NCBI RefSeq assembly: GCF_001425445.1
Contig: NZ_LMQU01000012.1
Span: forward strand, 20,278-84,277
Length of the DNA stretch: 64,000 nucleotides
DNA from: Devosia sp. Leaf420
GTDB lineage: Bacteria > Pseudomonadota > Alphaproteobacteria > Rhizobiales > Devosiaceae
Direction: 5' to 3'
Numbering within the stretch: the stretch's first letter is position 1; the number at the start of each line of letters is the position of its first letter. The position numbers and the translations under genes are program-made. This document shows, in pieces, positions 60,207 to 64,000 of the stretch. The notes below the pieces were generated by a model. It made no database searches and had not been told where the DNA came from. It worked only from the letters and a program-made list of their open reading frames with translations.

Positions 60207-62230
60207 CTATCCAACGCACCAACAAGCCGCTGCGCTTTCGCCAGATCCATCTCGATTTCCACACGTCCGAGCATATCCCCGATATTGGCAAGGATTTCGA
60301 TGCAGCAGATTTCGTCGATACGCTGAAGAAGGCACATGTTGATTCCATTACGGTCTTCGCCAAGTGCCATCACGGCTGGGCCTATTACCCAACCAAGATC
60401 GGCGCGCCGCACCCGAACCTGTCCCGGCCCGATCTCCTCGGCGAAATGGTCGATGCACTCAACGCGGCCGATATCGAATGCCCGATCTACATCACCGTGC
60501 AATGGGACGAGCGCAATGCGCGGCTGCATCCGGAATGGCGGGTGCGGTCAGCCACCGACAACCGCTTCGATCCCGCCCAGCTTGAAGCGGGCTGGCACAC
60601 GCTCTGCCTCAACCACAAGGACTATCGCGACGAGCTTCTGGGTATGGCGCGCGAAGTCGCCAGCACCTATGCAACGCCGGGCATCTTCTTTGATATTGTC
60701 CTCGCGCCCGATTGCGTGTGTCAGGCTTGTCTCGACACGATGGCCGAGATGGGTCTTGATCCAGAGATCCACGCCGATCGCCTGACCAAGGACGAATGGG
60801 TCAATGATCGCTTCCGGCGCGAAATGAGCGCGGCGCTGAATGCCGAATTCCCGGGGCTCCGGATTTTCTACAATTGCGGCCATATCCACAAGCAGGGGCC
60901 GCAGCGCTTCGAACCCTATTCCCATCTCGAACTGGAAAGCCTGCCGACGGGCGGCTGGGGATACAATCACTTCCCGGCCAGCGCGCGCTATGCGGCAACG
61001 CTTGGCTTCGATTTTGTCGCCCATACCGGGAAATTCCATACGTCCTGGGGCGAATTCGGCGGCTTCAAGCATCCCGATGCCTTGGAATTCGAAGCGGCGC
61101 AAATGGTGGCGCTAGGGTCAAAATGCCTTGTCGGCGATCAGTTGCATCCAAGCGGCGCGATCAATCCCGATACCTATGCCTCGATCGGCCCCGCCTATGC
61201 GCGTGTCGAAAAGCTCGAACCCTATCTCGAAGAAGCGTGGCAGGTGTCCGAGGTCGCAATCCTCTCGGCGGAATATTTCCACCATGCAGGCGACCGCAAC
61301 AACAATGCCGATGATGGCGCGGCGCAGATGCTGCAGGAATTGCAGCAGCCCTTCGACGTCATCGACCCGAGCGTCGATTTTGCGCGCTACCGCGTCATTA
61401 TCCTGCCCGATGAGGTGCCCGTCGAAGGGGATCTGCAGACCCGGCTCAATGCCTATGTCGAGGCGGGCGGCAAGCTGATCCTGAGCGGTATTTCTGCGTT
61501 GCAGGACGACGGGTCTTTTGCGGTCCCTGCCGGCATACGCAATCTCGGCCCGGTCGAGTTCAATCCGTCCTACCTCCGCGCCAGCGCTTCGCTCGACCAG
61601 TCCATGACGACGTCGCCCTTCGTCGTCTATGGCCGGGCCCTGGCGATAACCCCCGAAGGCGCGGAGGTGCTGGCAGAGGTCATGCCACCCTATTTCAACC
61701 GGACCTATGCGCATTTCTCGTCGCATGCTCACGCGCCCGACAATGTCGCATCGGCTCCGCTCGGGGCGGGCGTCACGCTCCATAAGGGCGTTGGCTATAT
61801 CGCTTACCCGATCTTCTCGATCTATCGGGCGATGGGCCAGCCGCTTTATCGCTATATCGTCCGTGGCCTCCTCAAGCGGCTCCTACCCGATGCCGCTCTC
61901 GAGACCGATCTGCCGAGCTCGGGCCGCGCATCGCTCAGCCAGCAGGAGGCGCGTGGCCGCCACATCCTTCATCTGCTTTATGGCGCTCCGCAGGTCCGCG
62001 GCAATGCCGTGCCGACGCGGGATGGAACGAGGGTCATGGAGATGATCGAGGATATCCCGGCGATTGGCCCCGTCACGGCCAAGGTGCGCCTGCCAGCGCC
62101 GCCGCGTCGCGCCTTCGAGGCCGTCTCGGGCGAGCCGGTGGAGGTGACCGATCTTGGCAATGGGCAATATGGGGTAACGCTTGAGCGCATGCGCATCCAT
62201 GCGGCCATTGTGTTTGAACAAAATGCCTAG
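60203..62230 (+). CDS. Glycoside hydrolase-like protein with beta-galactosidase trimerisation-type domain
   Basis: 675 residues, no signal peptide, so cytoplasmic. The N-terminal TIM-barrel region (about 10-360) begins RFRQIHLDFHTSEHIPDIG and includes HVDSITVFAKCHHGW, YPTKIGAPHPNL and FFDIVLAPDCVCQACLDTM, features of the putative GHL6/alpha-amylase-like family. From about 385 follows a Rossmann-type domain (VAILSAEYFHH, RVIILPDEVPV, GGKLILSG), as in the trimerisation domain of GH42 enzymes. It likely cleaves the imported sugar. Sequence shows no clear catalytic Glu pair to name. Confidence 0.8.
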   Translation: MTIQRTNKPLRFRQIHLDFHTSEHIPDIGKDFDAADFVDTLKKAHVDSITVFAKCHHGWAYYPTKIGAPHPNLSRPDLLGEMVDALNAADIECPIYITVQWDERNARLHPEWRVRSATDNRFDPAQLEAGWHTLCLNHKDYRDELLGMAREVASTYATPGIFFDIVLAPDCVCQACLDTMAEMGLDPEIHADRLTKDEWVNDRFRREMSAALNAEFPGLRIFYNCGHIHKQGPQRFEPYSHLELESLPTGGWGYNHFPASARYAATLGFDFVAHTGKFHTSWGEFGGFKHPDALEFEAAQMVALGSKCLVGDQLHPSGAINPDTYASIGPAYARVEKLEPYLEEAWQVSEVAILSAEYFHHAGDRNNNADDGAAQMLQELQQPFDVIDPSVDFARYRVIILPDEVPVEGDLQTRLNAYVEAGGKLILSGISALQDDGSFAVPAGIRNLGPVEFNPSYLRASASLDQSMTTSPFVVYGRALAITPEGAEVLAEVMPPYFNRTYAHFSSHAHAPDNVASAPLGAGVTLHKGVGYIAYPIFSIYRAMGQPLYRYIVRGLLKRLLPDAALETDLPSSGRASLSQQEARGRHILHLLYGAPQVRGNAVPTRDGTRVMEMIEDIPAIGPVTAKVRLPAPPRRAFEAVSGEPVEVTDLGNGQYGVTLERMRIHAAIVFEQNA

Positions 62231-62342
62231 CGTGACAATTGCTTGGCCGGGCCCTGTGGCGCCCGTGCCCAAGCCGCATTATGCAGGTGAAAAGCGTCCG
62301 GGGCGATTTTTCCGGGCGCGTTCACCAGGGATACGAAGACGG

Positions 62343-63371
62343 ATGACCGACCAAGCGATCAATAGAGCACGCCCGGCGACAATTATCGATGTTGCGCGGG
62401 CAGCCGGTGTCGCCGTTGGCACTGTGTCGCGCTATCTCAACGATCAGCCCATTCGCGGCGGCAATCGCGAGCGCATCGCCCAGGTGATCGACGAACTGGG
62501 CTATCGCCGGAACAGCGCCGCTGCAGCGATGAAGACCAATACCAGCCACATGGTTGGGCTCATGGTCCCCGCCGTCGGCGAATTCCACGCCGCTTTGCTC
62601 GATCGTCTCAGCCGGCACATGCGCCAGACCGGGCGCGCAGTGCTCTGCTATTGCCACGATACCGACCCCAGTTCGTTCATGGACGGGATCGAGTTTTTCG
62701 CCGGCCATCGCGTCGATGCGGTGGTGATGGATGGCAATGAAGAGCTTCGCCAGCGGCTTGAGCCCTATATCAGCCAAGGCATGTTGACCGTGCTCTATGA
62801 CAATGACTTGCCGGGCTTAGCCGCCGACCGGGTCTTTGTCGAAAACCGCCGCGCCAGCAAGCGGCTCATCGATCATGTGCTCGATCTCGGTCATGAGCGG
62901 GTGGCGATCATTCACGGGCATCTGGTCGATTCCGTCGCCCGCGATCGTCTCCAGGGCTATCGCGATGCGTTCCTCGCCCATGGTGTCGAAGAGCATCCCG
63001 AACTCGTCGTCGATGCGCGCTGGAACGAGCAACGCGGCTATAGCGCGATGGGCGATCTGATGGCGCTGCCCAATCCGCCGACGGCCGTCTTCGGGGCCAA
63101 TTACAATATGAGCATTGGCGCGCTGCGCTGGTTGCGCGAGCACAATGTCTCGATCCCGCAAGACATATCATTTGTCAGCTTCGACGATGTGCCGGCCTTT
63201 TCCGTGCACGTGCCGGGGATTACGGCAGTCGGTCAGCCGGTCGACAAGATGGCCGAGGCCATTGTTTCGATCCTTGCCGAACGGCTGGGCGATGGATCGC
63301 TCGGCAATCGCACCATACGCATCGATGCTGAAATCACTCTGAGAGGCTCCACCCGACGCTTGCGCCGGTAA
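62343..63371 (+). CDS. LacI-family transcriptional regulator
   Basis: 342 residues from [34 protein letters not shown]; the helix-turn-helix is at about 13-35 with the [12 protein letters not shown] pattern of the family. A periplasmic-binding-protein sensor domain follows ([41 protein letters not shown]). The frame extends 162 bases upstream without family sequence. It lies after the glycosidase gene and before the ATPase gene, so it is the regulator of this sugar operon. Confidence 0.92.
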   Translation: MTDQAINRARPATIIDVARAAGVAVGTVSRYLNDQPIRGGNRERIAQVIDELGYRRNSAAAAMKTNTSHMVGLMVPAVGEFHAALLDRLSRHMRQTGRAVLCYCHDTDPSSFMDGIEFFAGHRVDAVVMDGNEELRQRLEPYISQGMLTVLYDNDLPGLAADRVFVENRRASKRLIDHVLDLGHERVAIIHGHLVDSVARDRLQGYRDAFLAHGVEEHPELVVDARWNEQRGYSAMGDLMALPNPPTAVFGANYNMSIGALRWLREHNVSIPQDISFVSFDDVPAFSVHVPGITAVGQPVDKMAEAIVSILAERLGDGSLGNRTIRIDAEITLRGSTRRLRR

Positions 63372-63396
63372 GGAGCCACGCCTGGAGGAGGCGAGA

Positions 63397-64000
63397 ATGG
63401 CCAATGTTGCGCTGACCGATGTCAGCAAATCCTATGGAGCGCTCGAGGTCATCGAAGGCCTTAACCTCTTCATCGACGACGGGAGCTTCACGGTTTTCGT
63501 GGGGCCATCGGGATGCGGAAAATCGACGCTTCTGCGCATGATCGCCGGGCTCGAACCCATCACTAAGGGCACGCTTTCGATCGACGGAAAAACCATGAAC
63601 CAGGCCGACCCGATCGAGCGTGGCGTTGCCATGGTGTTTCAGAATTACGCGCTTTATCCGCATATGACGGTCGAACAGAATATCGGCTTCTCCCTGCGCA
63701 TGGCGGGGCTTAGCAAGGAAGACATCGCCGCCCGCGTCGCCGTTGCGGCTCGGACGCTGCAGATCGAACCGCTCCTCAAGCGCAAGCCGGGTCAACTTTC
63801 CGGAGGCCAACGTCAGCGCGTCGCCATCGGGCGCGCCATCGTCCGCGACCCCGAAGTGTTCCTTTTCGACGAGCCGCTGTCGAACTTGGATGCCGAACTG
63901 CGCGTGTCGATGCGCGTCGAGATCGCCAAGCTCCACAACCAGCTTGGCTCGACCATGATCTATGTCACCCACGACCAAACCGAAGCCATGACGCTGGCCG
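63397..64000 (+). CDS. Sugar ABC transporter ATP-binding protein (UgpC/MsmK-like), partial at window end
   Basis: Starts at ATG 63397 behind GGAGGAG and runs off the window; 201 residues are visible. Walker A is GPSGCGKST (about 36-44), then [13 protein letters not shown] (the Q loop), signature [14 protein letters not shown], Walker [17 protein letters not shown], and His in [13 protein letters not shown]. The regulatory C-terminal domain is outside the window. It supplies the ATPase for the importer at 57143-60206. Confidence 0.95.
   Translation, partial: MANVALTDVSKSYGALEVIEGLNLFIDDGSFTVFVGPSGCGKSTLLRMIAGLEPITKGTLSIDGKTMNQADPIERGVAMVFQNYALYPHMTVEQNIGFSLRMAGLSKEDIAARVAVAARTLQIEPLLKRKPGQLSGGQRQRVAIGRAIVRDPEVFLFDEPLSNLDAELRVSMRVEIAKLHNQLGSTMIYVTHDQTEAMTLA

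Noticed and set aside
1..64000. CRISPR arrays, tRNA or rRNA genes, transposases, integrases or phage genes
   Set aside because: Searched by eye on both strands; no regularly spaced repeats, no tRNA-like cloverleaf ends and no mobile-element protein motifs were found.

Overview
The window is GC-rich alphaproteobacterial DNA. It is densely packed and rich in ABC uptake systems, and many genes overlap by ATGA or TGATG. Gene content (BigR-type sulfur genes, YkoF/ThiXYZ, ribitol uptake, DUF378, DUF4142, DUF3606) suggests Hyphomicrobiales, possibly a Devosia-like soil or marine organism. That placement is inferred from gene families read by eye; no database search was run. I saw no rRNA, tRNA, CRISPR array, insertion sequence or phage genes.

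Layout. 0-2 kb: a nucleoside deaminase cut by the window edge, a frameshifted DUF3606 gene and small stress-type ORFs. 2.1-5.6 kb: a + strand set of exported proteins (PQQ-type sugar dehydrogenase fused to a PEBP domain, an HSL-type esterase, DUF4142). 6-7.6 kb: DUF378, exonuclease III and a small unknown. 7.6-16.5 kb: a tightly overlapping minus-strand surface-glycan operon with four glycosyltransferase modules, UDP-galactopyranose mutase, two oxidoreductases and two fusion proteins. 16.9-18.4 kb: glutaminase and a PRC-barrel-like exported protein. 18.8-23.4 kb: a minus-strand operon behind a clear TPP riboswitch, ykoF-thiX-thiZ-thiY plus a flavin monooxygenase. 23.9-29.1 kb: a P-loop kinase-like protein, a phospholipase D-type protein and a second NMT1-type ABC importer. 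29.2-35.8 kb: a ribitol-type uptake and catabolic operon with an AraC regulator. 36.5-39.9 kb: a persulfide/H2S detoxification cluster with a BigR/SqrR-type repressor. 40-45.4 kb: two MarR-controlled units, one an EmrAB-type efflux pump whose emrB-like gene is frameshifted. 57.1-64 kb: a sugar ABC importer with a glycosidase and a LacI regulator.

The most unusual part is 45.5-56.9 kb. Here about a dozen genes of unknown function, nearly all with a signal peptide or membrane segments, surround an ECF sigma factor and a probable membrane anti-sigma factor. Reading the gaps by eye gave eight copies of one bipartite promoter, ACCAAG-N17-CGTCNYAT, always with the same spacing and always 15-70 bases before a gene start. 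They occur as three divergent pairs and two single sites, and together they precede every transcription unit of the block, including the operon that carries the sigma factor. I infer a compact, self-contained and probably autoregulated ECF envelope regulon.
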